From: Loktanella sp. 5RATIMAR09
GTDB lineage: Bacteria > Pseudomonadota > Alphaproteobacteria > Rhodobacterales > Rhodobacteraceae
Direction: 5' to 3'
Assembly (NCBI RefSeq): GCF_001419985.1
Contig: NZ_LJAL01000012.1
Span: 17,239-81,238, forward strand
Length of the DNA stretch: 64,000 nucleotides
Positions within the stretch are counted from its first letter, which is position 1. Each line of letters begins with the position of its first letter. The notes beneath the pieces are model-generated. The model ran no database searches. It saw only the letters and a list, made by a program, of their open reading frames with translations, and was not told the origin of the DNA. Shown one piece after another: positions 17,441 to 27,651 of the stretch. A program made the translations under genes and the position numbers.

Positions 17441-17481
17441 ACGGTCATGTCCACCTCCTCCCGGGCATGGCCGTTTTTTTT
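17441..17481 (+). terminator. cuckoo hairpin 7 and intrinsic terminator
   Basis: ACGGTCATGTCC (17441-17452) pairs with GGGCATGGCCGT (17463-17474), 12 pairs with two G-U, and is followed by eight Ts (17474-17481). The loop contains CCTCCTCCC (17454-17462), so this hairpin is both an sRNA element and the terminator of the whole ccaF1 transcript. Confidence 0.93.
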
Positions 17482-17497
17482 GTCAAAAGCGAACCAC

Positions 17498-18061
17498 TCA
17501 GCCGTCAGTCTTGAACAGCTTCCAGATCTCTTCTGATAAAAACCCGTCCATGAAGACAGGTTTAATGTGATACCCTGCTGCTTTCGCATAAGGGACTGCG
17601 GTGCTGACAACGAAACCGCCGCCCGAAATCGACGTCACGATCCGACGCCCTGGCGGCGGGCCATTGGTGTGCAATTCGACACCAAAGAAGCGCTTTCTTC
17701 CGGTCCCCAACAGCGCGTAGATCTCGGACCACGCGATCGTCTGACGCGCGAAGCGGGTCTTGCCATTTTGCGTTTCGCGAAAAGTGATCCCGGTCACGTC
17801 AAACGTCACTTCCGCCATGCGCATAGGCAGGAAACGCCAAGCAAGCCACGACAACGCCACAAGCAGGAACGTGGACCCCATCAAGGTCCTGACGACCGGA
17901 TCACCTGAGCGCCAGCCCGTGAAGTACACCGTGAAACACAAAAGCATTGCGGGAAACGCCGCCATCAAAAGAAACAATGCGGCCGCGACAACGGCAGGGC
18001 CTTTCCTGCCTGACCGGATCGTCCTTGGTTCCAAAGCTGGCAAAACGCTACCCCCTGACAT
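17498..18061 (-). CDS. hypothetical membrane protein with two N-terminal TM segments
   Basis: The 187-residue product has a short basic N-terminus, two adjacent membrane segments (about 21-47 and 59-78) and a soluble domain of about 100 residues rich in beta-strand-like stretches (FDVTGITFRETQNGKTRFARQTIAWSEIYALLG). This order, a TM hairpin followed by a strand-rich domain, resembles bacterial PH-like membrane proteins (YcxB/DUF304 type), but I cannot assign a family. Its start overlaps the end of the lrp gene by 14 bp, so it is probably co-transcribed with it. Confidence 0.7.
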   Translation of the reverse strand: MSGGSVLPALEPRTIRSGRKGPAVVAAALFLLMAAFPAMLLCFTVYFTGWRSGDPVVRTLMGSTFLLVALSWLAWRFLPMRMAEVTFDVTGITFRETQNGKTRFARQTIAWSEIYALLGTGRKRFFGVELHTNGPPPGRRIVTSISGGGFVVSTAVPYAKAAGYHIKPVFMDGFLSEEIWKLFKTDG

Positions 18062-18500
18062 CCTTTGGCGACCCCATGACCATATAACTCGTGATCGACC
18101 GCACGTGCGGCACAGTCCCCAGCGTATCGGTATGAAAGGCCTTGTATGCTGGCAAATCGGCTACCTCGACACGCAGCATGTATTCAAACGCCCCCGCCAC
18201 ATTATGACACTCTGTGACCTCGTCCGCGCGTGCCATCGCCTGCTCAAAACCGGTTTGCGCCGCTTTGGTATGCTCGGACAGCCCGACCGCGACGTACACA
18301 ACATAAGCCCGCCCTGTCTTGTGCGGATCAAGACGCGCGCGGTAGCCTTTGATCACGCCACTGCGTTCCAGCTCCTGTACCCGCCTCAGGCAGGCAGAGG
18401 GCGACAGCCCGACCTCTTCTGCCAGTTGCAGATTGCTGATGCGACCGTCGCGCGACAAGACGCGCAATATCCTGTTGTTGGTTTGATCTATCTTCGCCAT
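18048..18500 (-). CDS. Lrp/AsnC family transcriptional regulator
   Basis: The 150-residue protein has the N-terminal winged helix (IDQTNNRILRVLSRDGRISNLQLAEEVGLSPSACLRRVQELERSGVI) and the C-terminal RAM/AsnC ligand domain (YVAVGLSEHTKAAQTGFEQAM..., GAFEYMLRVEVADLPAYKAF). It is divergent from a LysE exporter, the classic arrangement in which an Lrp-type protein senses an amino acid and switches on its export. ATG 18500 is preferred to GTG 18509. The ligand is unknown. Confidence 0.93.
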   Translation of the reverse strand: MAKIDQTNNRILRVLSRDGRISNLQLAEEVGLSPSACLRRVQELERSGVIKGYRARLDPHKTGRAYVVYVAVGLSEHTKAAQTGFEQAMARADEVTECHNVAGAFEYMLRVEVADLPAYKAFHTDTLGTVPHVRSITSYMVMGSPKDVRG

Positions 18501-18532
18501 AAGTTGCACAGTTACGGTAATCGGCCGTATCT

Positions 18533-18551
18533 TGGCAATTTAATTGTGCCA
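18533..18551. promoter_or_regulatory. candidate Lrp operator between lrp and lysE
   Basis: TGGCA and TGCCA flank an AT-rich core with AATTTAATT at its left side. The element lies between the two divergent start codons, 22 bp before the exporter ATG. The layout (AT core with dyad flanks) fits Lrp-type sites, but no consensus for this paralogue is known. Confidence 0.4.
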
Positions 18552-18572
18552 GTTGACGCGTATTGTTGCGCA

Positions 18573-19172
18573 ATGACCTATGAAATCCTTATCGCATTGA
18601 TCGGCTTTGCCTTTGCAAGCTCTGTCACACCCGGACCTAACAACCTGATGCTCATGGCTTCGGGGGCGAACTATGGTTTGCGCCGGACGGTGCCGCATAT
18701 GCTGGGCATTTCCATCGGCCATGCCTTTATGGTGGCGATGGTTGGCATCGTCTTGTTGCAGATTTTTGCGACCTATCCTGTCCTGAATATTGCACTCAAA
18801 GTCCTGAGTGCGGCCTATATGCTTTGGCTGGCGTGGAAGATCGCCAATGCCGTGCCCCCCGAAGCCAAAGAAGTGACAGGCAAGCCGTTCACCTTTTTGC
18901 AGGCAGCGGCCTTTCAATGGGTCAACCCCAAAGCATGGTTCATGGCGATTACCGCGATCAGCGCTTATGCGCCGCAGGATCGGGGCCTGATCATCGGGTC
19001 TGTCGTGGTGGCTGTGGTCTTTGCTGCCGTGAACCTGCCGTCTGTCACGGTTTGGGCGTGGATGGGGGTGCAGGTTCGCCGCTGGTTAGGCACCGCGCGT
19101 CGGCTCCGGGTCTTCAACGTGACGATGGCGGTTTTATTGGTGGTATCACTTTATCCTATGCTGACGCACTAA
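18573..19172 (+). CDS. LysE/RhtB family amino-acid exporter
   Basis: The 199-residue inner-membrane protein has the family signature [36 protein letters not shown] (about 19-54), five to six membrane segments and the conserved [14 protein letters not shown] motif (about 118-131). LysE/RhtB proteins export amino acids and derivatives with the proton gradient. The start ATG 18573 lacks a good ribosome binding site but gives the canonical N-terminus. Its last 17 bases overlap the convergent ureG. The divergent Lrp gene is the likely regulator. Confidence 0.92.
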   Translation: MTYEILIALIGFAFASSVTPGPNNLMLMASGANYGLRRTVPHMLGISIGHAFMVAMVGIVLLQIFATYPVLNIALKVLSAAYMLWLAWKIANAVPPEAKEVTGKPFTFLQAAAFQWVNPKAWFMAITAISAYAPQDRGLIIGSVVVAVVFAAVNLPSVTVWAWMGVQVRRWLGTARRLRVFNVTMAVLLVVSLYPMLTH

Positions 19173-19779
19173 GCCCGCCCGCCTGTTTGATGAAATCGAC
19201 AACCGCATCAATGCCTGTTCCGTGGCGCAGTGCGCAAAACACAAACGGGCCATCCCCGCGCATGCGCTTGCTGTCGCGTTCCATGACCTCAAGCGAGGCG
19301 CCTACATGCGGGGCGAGGTCGGTCTTGTTGATCACGAGCAGATCAGACCGCGTAATCGCAGGCCCCCCTTTGCGGGGAATTTCCTCGCCTGCGGCGACGT
19401 CGATGACATAGATCGTCAGATCGGCCAATTCGGGGCTGAACGTGGCGGACAGGTTGTCGCCCCCGCTTTCGATCAACACCAGATCGAGCACGGCATGCCG
19501 GTTTTGCATCTCGGACACGGCCGCGAGATTGATCGACGCGTCTTCGCGGATGGCCGTATGCGGGCACCCGCCGGTTTCAACGCCAATCACACGGTCTTGC
19601 GGCAGGATTTGCATCCGCATGAGCGCTTCGGCGTCTTCTTGGGTGTAGATGTCGTTGGTGATCACACCGATCGAATAGATTGGATGCAGCGCACGGGCCA
19701 AGGCCGCCGTCAGCGTTGTCTTGCCGGCACCAACAGGGCCACCGATGCCAACGCGAAGCGGTCCATTCATTCGGGTCAT
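19156..19779 (-). CDS. ureG: urease accessory GTPase UreG
   Basis: UreG is the SIMIBI-class GTPase that delivers nickel and drives GTP-dependent maturation of urease. The 207-residue product has the P-loop GGPVGAGKT (13-21), [11 protein letters not shown], the metal-binding [18 protein letters not shown] segment (CPH conserved), [17 protein letters not shown] and [15 protein letters not shown] 19779 overlaps the ureF stop (ATGA). It is the last gene of the operon, and its 3' end overlaps the convergent lysE gene by 17 bp, leaving no room for a terminator between them. Confidence 0.97.
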   Translation of the reverse strand: MTRMNGPLRVGIGGPVGAGKTTLTAALARALHPIYSIGVITNDIYTQEDAEALMRMQILPQDRVIGVETGGCPHTAIREDASINLAAVSEMQNRHAVLDLVLIESGGDNLSATFSPELADLTIYVIDVAAGEEIPRKGGPAITRSDLLVINKTDLAPHVGASLEVMERDSKRMRGDGPFVFCALRHGTGIDAVVDFIKQAGGLSASA

Positions 19780-20423
19780 GAGCGGAATATCCTTGGTTGT
19801 TGCGTTTCGTGCCGCATCGCGGCGATATCGGACAGAAAGGCGGTGCTTTGCAAATCGTCGCAGGTGAGCGCCATTGCCGCCTTCGCGGTCTCTTCGCATA
19901 GCGGCGAAAGTGCAGCAAGAACCGCCTGCCCTTCAGTCTGGCCCAGCGGCATCAAGCGCTGTGCGGCCGAAATCAGATTGCTGGTGATGGCGTGCAGATA
20001 CATCGCAGCGGTCAAAGCCACATCAATCCGCAGCTTGGCAGCAGCGGCACCGACGGCAACAGGATAGAGGTACTCTGCCCCTTCACCGCGCCAGATTGCA
20101 CCGGTCGTTTTGCAAAAGGCCGCACCCTGCAATGCTTGCTCCAACTGCCGCTCGGCTGACGCCGCAATCGCTTTTGCCATCGCATTCACCTTGGCCAAGT
20201 CTTGTGACCCGTCGGCATCATGGGCCGCGCGCAGCAAAATGCAGTCGTTGCGACCGCTGCCATGCGCAATTACATCCTCCAGCCATTCCGCGAGGTCAGC
20301 CCCTGATGCGACCCACCCCGCCTGCACCGCGGCCTCAAGCCCGTGCGAATAGGCAAACGCCCCCACCGGAAACGCGGGCGACAGCCATTGCGCTAAGGTC
20401 AAGATTTCGCGGTTAGTGGTCAT
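19776..20423 (-). CDS. ureF: urease accessory protein UreF
   Basis: UreF is an all-helical chaperone that bridges UreD and UreG and activates the GTPase. The 215-residue product has the N-terminal [21 protein letters not shown] motif and the conserved C-terminal tail reaching the chain end. I place the start at ATG 20423, which overlaps the ureE 3' end by 11 bases; an ATG at 20438 would add five residues and neither has a clear ribosome binding site, so expression probably relies on coupling to ureE. Confidence 0.94.
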   Translation of the reverse strand: MTTNREILTLAQWLSPAFPVGAFAYSHGLEAAVQAGWVASGADLAEWLEDVIAHGSGRNDCILLRAAHDADGSQDLAKVNAMAKAIAASAERQLEQALQGAAFCKTTGAIWRGEGAEYLYPVAVGAAAAKLRIDVALTAAMYLHAITSNLISAAQRLMPLGQTEGQAVLAALSPLCEETAKAAMALTCDDLQSTAFLSDIAAMRHETQQPRIFRS

Positions 20424-20886
20424 GGGCAGTGGCGACATGTTCGTGGCTATGCGTGCGCCCGTGACCGTATGCGCCACCTTCGGGGGTAAATGCCGCCGTG
20501 ATGGGTGTGACCGTCGCACCAATATGTTCGAGCATATGCCCAATCACCGGATCGGCCTGAATGACCAGATGATCCGCCGCAATCTGGCACGGTGTATGCC
20601 GGTTGCCCACATGCCAGGCAACGCGCGTCAGGTCCGTTGCCGTGACGCGGTAAAGCGCCTCTTGGGCGGCGCAAATTTCAATCAGCCGTCCGTCATCCAG
20701 TTCCAGCGCATCTCCATGATCGAGTGACATGGTTTTTGCCAGATCAATCAAAAACGGCTCTCCCGTTGTGGTCGTCAGCCGCTTGCGGCGCAGGAACCGC
20801 GCGGCATAGTCAAGTTCGCACTGCACGGCAGGGCCTGACCACTGGCCTGCGCGGTGAATGATTTGGGCAATAGGAAGCTGTTGCAT
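20413..20886 (-). CDS. ureE: urease accessory nickel-binding protein UreE
   Basis: UreE is the nickel metallochaperone of urease. The 157-residue protein has the N-terminal peptide-binding domain and the C-terminal metal domain with the conserved VGNRHTPCQI stretch (interface histidine) and GHMLEHIG, ending in a histidine-rich tail ([16 protein letters not shown]) that would store extra nickel. ATG 20886 lies eight bases after the ureC stop. Confidence 0.95.
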   Translation of the reverse strand: MQQLPIAQIIHRAGQWSGPAVQCELDYAARFLRRKRLTTTTGEPFLIDLAKTMSLDHGDALELDDGRLIEICAAQEALYRVTATDLTRVAWHVGNRHTPCQIAADHLVIQADPVIGHMLEHIGATVTPITAAFTPEGGAYGHGRTHSHEHVATAHDH

Positions 20887-20894
20887 GGCGGGCC

Positions 20895-22604
<1,710 letters not shown>

Positions 22605-22605
22605 C

Positions 22606-22911
22606 TTACAGGTCTCCCATGATCTGTTGATTAAATCCGAAAATCCGCCGTGCGCCGCCGATCGGTATCAGCTGCACTTCGCGGCGTTGGCCCGGTTCGA
22701 AACGCACAGCAGTACCAGAGGCGATATCAAGCCGCATCCCGCGTGCAGCGACGCGATCAAAATCAAGCGCGGGGTTGCTTTCGGCAAAATGGTAATGACT
22801 GCCGACCTGCACCGGCCTGTCTCCTGTATTGGCGACCATGAGTGTGATGGCCTTGGCGCCTGCGTTCAGGACAAGAGTGCCATCGGCGGGAAAGAGTTCT
22901 CCGGGGATCAT
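22606..22911 (-). CDS. ureB: urease subunit beta
   Basis: The 101-residue structural subunit has the hallmark [17 protein letters not shown] motif (about 38-54) and [17 protein letters not shown]. Separate UreA and UreB chains are the usual bacterial arrangement. It lies between ureA (6-bp gap) and ureC (1-bp gap) and together with them forms the (UreABC)3 complex. Confidence 0.97.
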   Translation of the reverse strand: MIPGELFPADGTLVLNAGAKAITLMVANTGDRPVQVGSHYHFAESNPALDFDRVAARGMRLDIASGTAVRFEPGQRREVQLIPIGGARRIFGFNQQIMGDL

Positions 22912-22917
22912 ATGCGC

Positions 22918-23220
22918 CTACCTGATTGGGTTGTGAACTGTGACAAGCTTGGTGCCGTCGGGGAATGTAGCCTCGACCTGCACCTCGTGGATCATCTCGG
23001 CGATCCCTTCCATGCATTGATCTTTGGAAATGACGCGTCCGCCCGCCTCCATCATATCGGCAACGGACCGGCCATCGCGTGCGCCTTCAACGACCGCATC
23101 TGTGATCAGGGCAATCGCCTCGGGGTGGTTGAGTTTCACACCACGCGCCAGCCGCTTGCGCGCCACCTCGGCGGCCATCGCGATCAGCAGTTTGTCTTTT
23201 TCGCGGGGGGTTAGTTGCAT
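22918..23220 (-). CDS. ureA: urease subunit gamma
   Basis: The 100-residue structural subunit begins [39 protein letters not shown] and contains the conserved [18 protein letters not shown] end, all typical of UreA. It follows ureD by three bases and precedes ureB. Confidence 0.97.
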   Translation of the reverse strand: MQLTPREKDKLLIAMAAEVARKRLARGVKLNHPEAIALITDAVVEGARDGRSVADMMEAGGRVISKDQCMEGIAEMIHEVQVEATFPDGTKLVTVHNPIR

Positions 23221-23223
23221 GGC

Positions 23224-24078
23224 TCAAAGCCTCCATGAAATGGGCAGGGAATTGTTTGTCAGATGACCAAGTATCGGCATCAGGTCGCGGCGCAGGGCAA
23301 AGCTGTCTTCGGCCAGCTGGCGTATGACCAACACATCATCGGCCAGCAGACTGGCCCCTGCTGTGGGCGGCAGCATAGCACGCAGCGTGTCCAGTTGTGC
23401 AGCAGCATCAGGGCGGACCAAGACAAGGCTTGCCATCGCGCGCGCGCCATCCGCAATCGCACGACGGGCGACATGGGCGGCAGCGTCGCCAGAAAAGTCC
23501 ATGCCGTCAATGTAGATCGGCGCACCATCACGATTGACGCGGATACGGTCCTGAAAATAGATCTGGCGCAACGTTTCTTTCATCGCGGCACGCCCCAGCA
23601 CGATGGGTTCAACCATCAGCAGGTTTGCGTTGCCTTGCAGGTCAATGTGCAAACTACGTCTAAGGGCGCAATGATCGAACAGGATCAATTCCTGTGGGAG
23701 CCAGTTGAGAGTGGCATCCGCGCCAACCGTCAACTTGCTGTCGACGCACCCAACCTCGCCGACTTGCGCGCGGTAAGCACGCTCGGCGGCTTGTGTCGTC
23801 ATGGTCAGCGTCCCGCCAGTCCGCACTGCCGCATCAAGCGTGTATTGATCACCGCCCGTAATGCCGCCTGCGGTATTTACAAGGATTGCCTCTAAAGCGT
23901 TATTGAAATTGCGCGGAAAAACCAGTTTGGACGATCCGGCATGGCGCAGATGAACAAGCCCCGTCCGCCCCTTCAGCCCCCCTGCCACGATCAAGGACGC
24001 ACTGCCCCGTGCACGGGGTTGTACGGGGTGTGAGTCCTGCGGATTGATATGAAGGGGGAGGTTGATAGTGCGCTCCAA
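23224..24078 (-). CDS. ureD: urease accessory protein UreD
   Basis: UreD (UreH) is the scaffold that docks UreF/UreG on apo-urease. The 284-residue product has the family landmarks LVNTAGGITGGDQYTLD (about 66-82), TTQAAERAYR, LPQELILFDHCALRRSLHIDL and a C-terminal RRDLMPILGHL segment. No ATG or GTG exists near the expected N-terminus; TTG 24078 is the only start left before an in-frame stop three codons upstream. The lack of a visible ribosome binding site there leaves the exact start uncertain. It is the first gene of ureDABCEFG. Confidence 0.9.
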   Translation of the reverse strand: MERTINLPLHINPQDSHPVQPRARGSASLIVAGGLKGRTGLVHLRHAGSSKLVFPRNFNNALEAILVNTAGGITGGDQYTLDAAVRTGGTLTMTTQAAERAYRAQVGEVGCVDSKLTVGADATLNWLPQELILFDHCALRRSLHIDLQGNANLLMVEPIVLGRAAMKETLRQIYFQDRIRVNRDGAPIYIDGMDFSGDAAAHVARRAIADGARAMASLVLVRPDAAAQLDTLRAMLPPTAGASLLADDVLVIRQLAEDSFALRRDLMPILGHLTNNSLPISWRL

Positions 24079-24169
24079 AGATTCTTATTGCGCTTATAGT
24101 TTGCGCATAAGCAGCGACGCGAAGGCAGTGCTTCACTCTTCCTGCGACGCGTCTTTTATTGAATGCCTA

Positions 24170-24185
24170 ATTATTGCGCAGTAAT
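24170..24185. promoter_or_regulatory. 16-bp palindrome ATTATTGCGCAGTAAT
   Basis: The element is a dyad with one mismatched pair and a TGCGCA centre, about 90 bp upstream of ureD. The half TTATTGCGC recurs at 24086-24094, just before ureD. It may be a regulator site for urease; no family is recognised. Confidence 0.35.
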
Positions 24186-24352
24186 CTCGGAAACTGCTTA
24201 CACGATTGGCGGCGAACCCACTGATGCCATTGATCATGCGCAGAGGCCTAACAGGTCGCGATATGTAATTTACGTCCTTTGCCAATTATTCCGGAGACCT
24301 TGCTGTTCAGGCGGTTTACCTCTCGCCACTTTCGCTCTACGCAATTCAGGAA

Positions 24353-24368
24353 TGTTAGCGCTAAAACA
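24353..24368. promoter_or_regulatory. LacI-type operator TGTTAGCGCTAAAACA
   Basis: The central TTAGCGCTAA (24355-24364) is a perfect palindrome with the CG centre typical of LacI-family sites. It ends exactly where the AAGGAG ribosome binding site of the glucosidase gene begins (24368-24373), a position that would block transcription. The same TTAGCGCTAA core occurs upstream of glgB (34735-34744), which points to one shared regulator, most likely an AglR-type protein that is not in this window. Confidence 0.7.
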
Positions 24369-24380
24369 AGGAGCCGCATC

Positions 24381-25991
24381 ATGCGCGAATGGTGGCGAAG
24401 TGCCGTGATTTATCAGGTCTATCCGCGGTCATATCAGGATAGCACCGGCGACGGCGTTGGGGACCTGCGCGGCATTACCAGTCGCCTTGATCATATTGCA
24501 GGGCTTGGGGTCGATTGCATCTGGTTGTCGCCAATCTTCAAATCACCACAGGCCGACATGGGCTATGATGTGTCTGATTATCTGGCCGTGGATCCGCTGT
24601 TCGGTGATCTGGCCGCTTTTGATACATTGATTACAGAGGCCCATGCGCGCGACCTCAAAGTGATCGTCGATCAGGTGCTGTCGCATACCTCTGACAAACA
24701 TGAATGGTTCAAGCAATCGCGCCTAAGCCGCGACAACGAAAAGGCGGATTGGTACGTCTGGGCCGACCCGCTGCCCGATGGTTCGCCTCCGACAAACTGG
24801 CACAGCCATTTTGGTGGCCCCGCATGGGAATTCGACCCGCAGCGCGGACAGTATTACCAGCACAATTTTCTGACCTCGCAACCCGATCTGAACTTCCATA
24901 ATCCAGACGTCGTCGATGCGATCTTGGAGACCTGCAAGTTCTGGCTTGATCGCGGCTTGGACGGGTTCCGTCTTGATACGGTGAACTATTATTTCCACGA
25001 TCAAAAACTGCGCTCGAACCCGCCGGCACAGACACGCCCACAAGTAATGGCGACCGATCTTTATGGGATGCAGCAGAACCTGTACAACAAGACACGGCCC
25101 GAGAACCTCGGGTTTCTTGAAAAAATGCGCAAGCTGACCGACCAATACGACGACATCATGATGGTTGGCGAAGTGGGCGAAATGGGCCACCGCTCGATCG
25201 AGATTATGGGCGAATATACCGCAGGAAACTCCCGCCTGCACATGGCCTATAGCTTTGCGATGCTCGGCCCTGATTTCAACGCCGAGCATTTCCGCAATTG
25301 TATCGAAGGCTTCCAGCGCGGCGCGCCCGACGGCCACCCCTATTGGTCCTTCAGCAACCATGATGTGCCGCGTCAGGTCACCCGCTGGGCCGATTATGCC
25401 GTATCAGAGGACAGCATGGCGCGGTTCGCCTGTGCAATGCTGATGTCTTTTGAAGGCACAATTGGCATCTATCAGGGCGAGGAACTGGGCCAGACCGAAA
25501 CCGAGATGGAATACGACGAGCTGACCGATCCGCCCGCATTGCGCTTCTGGCCGTCGGTCAAAGGCCGTGACGGCTGCCGCACACCGATGGTCTGGGAAAA
25601 GGATGCACCCAATGCGGGCTTTTCAACGGGTAAGCCTTGGCTGCCTGTCAAAGAACCGCAGGCGGCCAAAGCGGTGGACCAGCAGCAAGGGCCGGACAGC
25701 ATCCTGTCCTACTACAAGGACATGATCGCCTATCGCAAAAACAGCCCCGCGCTGGCACGCGGCAAGACCACATTTATCAACCTGCCCGAACCGCTTTTGG
25801 CCTTTAGCCGCGAAGCTGACGATGAAACGCTGACATGCGTGTTCAATCTCTCCAAGGATACTCATGAACTGGCAATGAAAGCCCCCGCAGAGATTGCCGT
25901 GGGTCAAGCCGCCAGAATCGACGTGGATACGCTGACGCTGGAAGGCAACGGTTTCGCCTACCTCAAACACGGGACCAAAGTGCCGCTTTAG
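24381..25991 (+). CDS. aglA: alpha-glucosidase (GH13, AglA-like)
   Basis: This 536-residue cytoplasmic enzyme of the GH13 oligo-1,6-glucosidase/alpha-glucosidase group starts MREWWRSAVIYQVYPRSYQDSTGDGVGDL. The catalytic triad is visible: nucleophile D199 (GFRLDTVNY), acid/base E264 (VGEVGE) and D328 (SNHDVPR). It would release glucose from maltose, sucrose or trehalose-like disaccharides; the exact linkage cannot be told. AAGGAG at 24368-24373 supports ATG 24381. It converges on pgm, sharing the last four bases. No alpha-glucoside ABC transporter is beside it, unlike many aglEFGAK operons. Confidence 0.9.
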   Translation: MREWWRSAVIYQVYPRSYQDSTGDGVGDLRGITSRLDHIAGLGVDCIWLSPIFKSPQADMGYDVSDYLAVDPLFGDLAAFDTLITEAHARDLKVIVDQVLSHTSDKHEWFKQSRLSRDNEKADWYVWADPLPDGSPPTNWHSHFGGPAWEFDPQRGQYYQHNFLTSQPDLNFHNPDVVDAILETCKFWLDRGLDGFRLDTVNYYFHDQKLRSNPPAQTRPQVMATDLYGMQQNLYNKTRPENLGFLEKMRKLTDQYDDIMMVGEVGEMGHRSIEIMGEYTAGNSRLHMAYSFAMLGPDFNAEHFRNCIEGFQRGAPDGHPYWSFSNHDVPRQVTRWADYAVSEDSMARFACAMLMSFEGTIGIYQGEELGQTETEMEYDELTDPPALRFWPSVKGRDGCRTPMVWEKDAPNAGFSTGKPWLPVKEPQAAKAVDQQQGPDSILSYYKDMIAYRKNSPALARGKTTFINLPEPLLAFSREADDETLTCVFNLSKDTHELAMKAPAEIAVGQAARIDVDTLTLEGNGFAYLKHGTKVPL

Positions 25992-27619
25992 GTGATCACA
26001 TCGGGCGCTTTGCGTCCGGTGAGCGCCCGTAGGTCCGACAGGGCCAGAGCCGCATCGCGCACCGGTGCCAAAACCTGCTCCGGCGCGTTTGCAAGGCGCG
26101 CAGGGTCGGTCTCCAGCTGTTCGAGATAAAGCCGGATCGTCGCCCCCTGCGTGCCGGTCCCCGACAGGCGGAACACAGCACGCGCGCCGCCTTCAAAATT
26201 GATCCTGATGCCTTGGCCTTTGGATTGTGATCCGTCCACAGGATCAAGATAGGCAAATTCATCGGCCGTTTCGACGGTCATGACGTCCACCTTGTTCCCA
26301 GCAAGTGAAGTGAGTTTGGCACGCAGACCGTCAATCATGGTGCTGGCCTTGTCGCTCTCCACATCCTCATAGTCATGGCGCGCATAATAGCAACGCCCGT
26401 GCGCCTTCCACAGGTCCGCCATCAGGTCGGAGACGGATTGCCCGGTCTCGGCCAGAATGTTCAGCCACAAAAGCACCGCCCAGAGGCCGTCCTTTTCGCG
26501 CACATGGTCAGAGCCAGTGCCGGCACTTTCCTCGCCGCAAAGTGTGACCTTGCCCGCGTCCAGCAGGTTGCCAAAAAACTTCCAGCCGGTCGGCGTTTCA
26601 AAGCAATCAATCCCAAGGCTTTCCGCCACACGGTCCACCGCGCGCGACGTGGGCATGGACCGCGCCACACCCGCCAGACCACCGCGATAGGCAGGGGCCA
26701 GATGCGCCTTGGCAGTCAGCAGCGCCAGACTATCCGACGGTGTGACATAGGCCCCGCGGCCCACGATCATATTGCGGTCGCCGTCCCCGTCAGAAGCTGC
26801 ACCGAAATCAGGTGCGCCCGGTCCATACATCTTGTCCATCAGGGTTTTCGCCCAGATCGGATTGGGATCCGGGTGGCCCTTGCCAAAATCGGGGCTTGGG
26901 ACGCCGTTGATGACCGTGCCTTTGGGCGCGCCCAACATCCCCTCGAGGATCGCGTGGGCATAAGGGCCTGTTACCGCATGCATGGCATCAAAACACATGG
27001 TGAAACCACCGGCAAAAAGCGCACGGATCTTGTCGAAATCAACGATTGTTTGCATGAGGGCGGCATAGTCGGCAACCGGATCTACGATCTCGACCTTCAT
27101 ACCTTCGACTGACTGTTCGCCTATCGCACCAAGGTCGATATCAGAAGCCGCGACAATACGGTAAAGGTCGAGCGTTCTGGTGCGCTCGTAGATTTTATCC
27201 GTGACCGCCTCGGACGCGGGCCCGCCGTTTGGACCATTGTATTTCAACCCGAAATCCGCGTCCGCGCCACCGGGGTTGTGGCTGGCCGAAAGGATCAAAC
27301 CGCCATCGGCTTTGCGCAGACGGATCATGTGCGACGCGGCAGGCGTGGACAAAATACCGCCCTGCCCCACGATGCATTTCGCCGCACCATTCGCAGAGGC
27401 CATTCGCAAAATAATCTGGATCGCGTCTTCGTTGAAGAACCGCCCATCACCACCGACGACCAGCGTCTTGTCCACGACACCACCGATGCCGTCAAAAATC
27501 GCCTGCACATAGTTTTCCAGAAAATGCGGGCGGCGGAACACGGCTGTTTTCTTGCGCAACCCACTGGTTCCGGGCTTCTGCCCTTCGATCGGAGTGGTCC
27601 GTACATTTTGCATCGGCAT
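25988..27619 (-). CDS. pgm: phosphoglucomutase (alpha-D-glucose phosphate-specific)
   Basis: Pgm interconverts glucose-1-phosphate and glucose-6-phosphate, connecting glycogen with central metabolism. The 543-residue product has the active phosphoserine in SASHNPGG (serine 113), the magnesium loop DGDGDR (277-282), a sugar-binding GEESAGTGSDH and the C-terminal FRLSGTGTQGATIRLY phosphate-binding motif. ATG 27619 is preceded by GGGAGGA. It is the last gene of glgB-C-A-X-pgm and its stop overlaps that of the convergent glucosidase gene. Confidence 0.97.
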   Translation of the reverse strand: MPMQNVRTTPIEGQKPGTSGLRKKTAVFRRPHFLENYVQAIFDGIGGVVDKTLVVGGDGRFFNEDAIQIILRMASANGAAKCIVGQGGILSTPAASHMIRLRKADGGLILSASHNPGGADADFGLKYNGPNGGPASEAVTDKIYERTRTLDLYRIVAASDIDLGAIGEQSVEGMKVEIVDPVADYAALMQTIVDFDKIRALFAGGFTMCFDAMHAVTGPYAHAILEGMLGAPKGTVINGVPSPDFGKGHPDPNPIWAKTLMDKMYGPGAPDFGAASDGDGDRNMIVGRGAYVTPSDSLALLTAKAHLAPAYRGGLAGVARSMPTSRAVDRVAESLGIDCFETPTGWKFFGNLLDAGKVTLCGEESAGTGSDHVREKDGLWAVLLWLNILAETGQSVSDLMADLWKAHGRCYYARHDYEDVESDKASTMIDGLRAKLTSLAGNKVDVMTVETADEFAYLDPVDGSQSKGQGIRINFEGGARAVFRLSGTGTQGATIRLYLEQLETDPARLANAPEQVLAPVRDAALALSDLRALTGRKAPDVIT

Positions 27620-27651
27620 ATCTCGTCCTCCCTTTTCGTCGTTGTCGCAGA

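Larger units (their letters stand above)
17172..17481 (+). ncRNA. array of seven CCUCCUCCC-loop hairpins (CcsR / cuckoo RNA locus)
   Basis: Seven stem-loops follow the DUF1127 stop in 310 bases; each shows CCTCCTCCC (the sixth TCTCCTCCC) in or next to its loop. Motif starts are 17183, 17226, 17270, 17320, 17362, 17403 and 17454, spacings 43, 44, 50, 42, 41 and 51. The anti-Shine-Dalgarno-like motif, hairpin form and DUF1127 neighbour match the CcsR/cuckoo RNAs, stress-induced sRNAs made by RNase E processing of a ccaF1 transcript. In R. sphaeroides there are four RNAs of two hairpins each; here the count is odd. The last hairpin ends in eight Ts and terminates the transcript. AU-rich linkers after hairpins 3 and 6 are plausible cleavage sites. 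Confidence 0.92.
24079..24380. other. intergenic region between divergent ureD and aglA
   Basis: This 302-bp region has no credible gene. It holds the promoters of the urease operon (minus) and of the glucosidase gene (plus). Seen in it: an imperfect hairpin of GACGCG/CGCGTC with inner GCAG/CTGC, followed by TTTT (24116-24157); the nonamer TTATTGCGC twice (24086 and 24171); a 16-bp palindrome at 24170-24185; and a LacI-type operator at 24353-24368. No -10/-35 pair is convincing. Confidence 0.6.

Noticed and set aside
17172..17481. Regularly spaced CTCCTCCC repeats as a possible CRISPR array
   Set aside because: The repeat is only 8-9 bases, the flanks are complementary stems rather than unrelated spacers, there are no cas genes, and the array ends in a terminator hairpin. 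It fits cuckoo RNAs.
17760..18572. Long N-terminal extension of the LysE reading frame
   Set aside because: The open frame upstream of ATG 18573 is antisense to the lrp and membrane-protein genes; LysE homology begins at 18573.
24116..24157. Intrinsic terminator on the plus strand upstream of the glucosidase gene
   Set aside because: The stem is interrupted and no plus-strand gene lies upstream to be terminated; mentioned only as part of the intergenic region.
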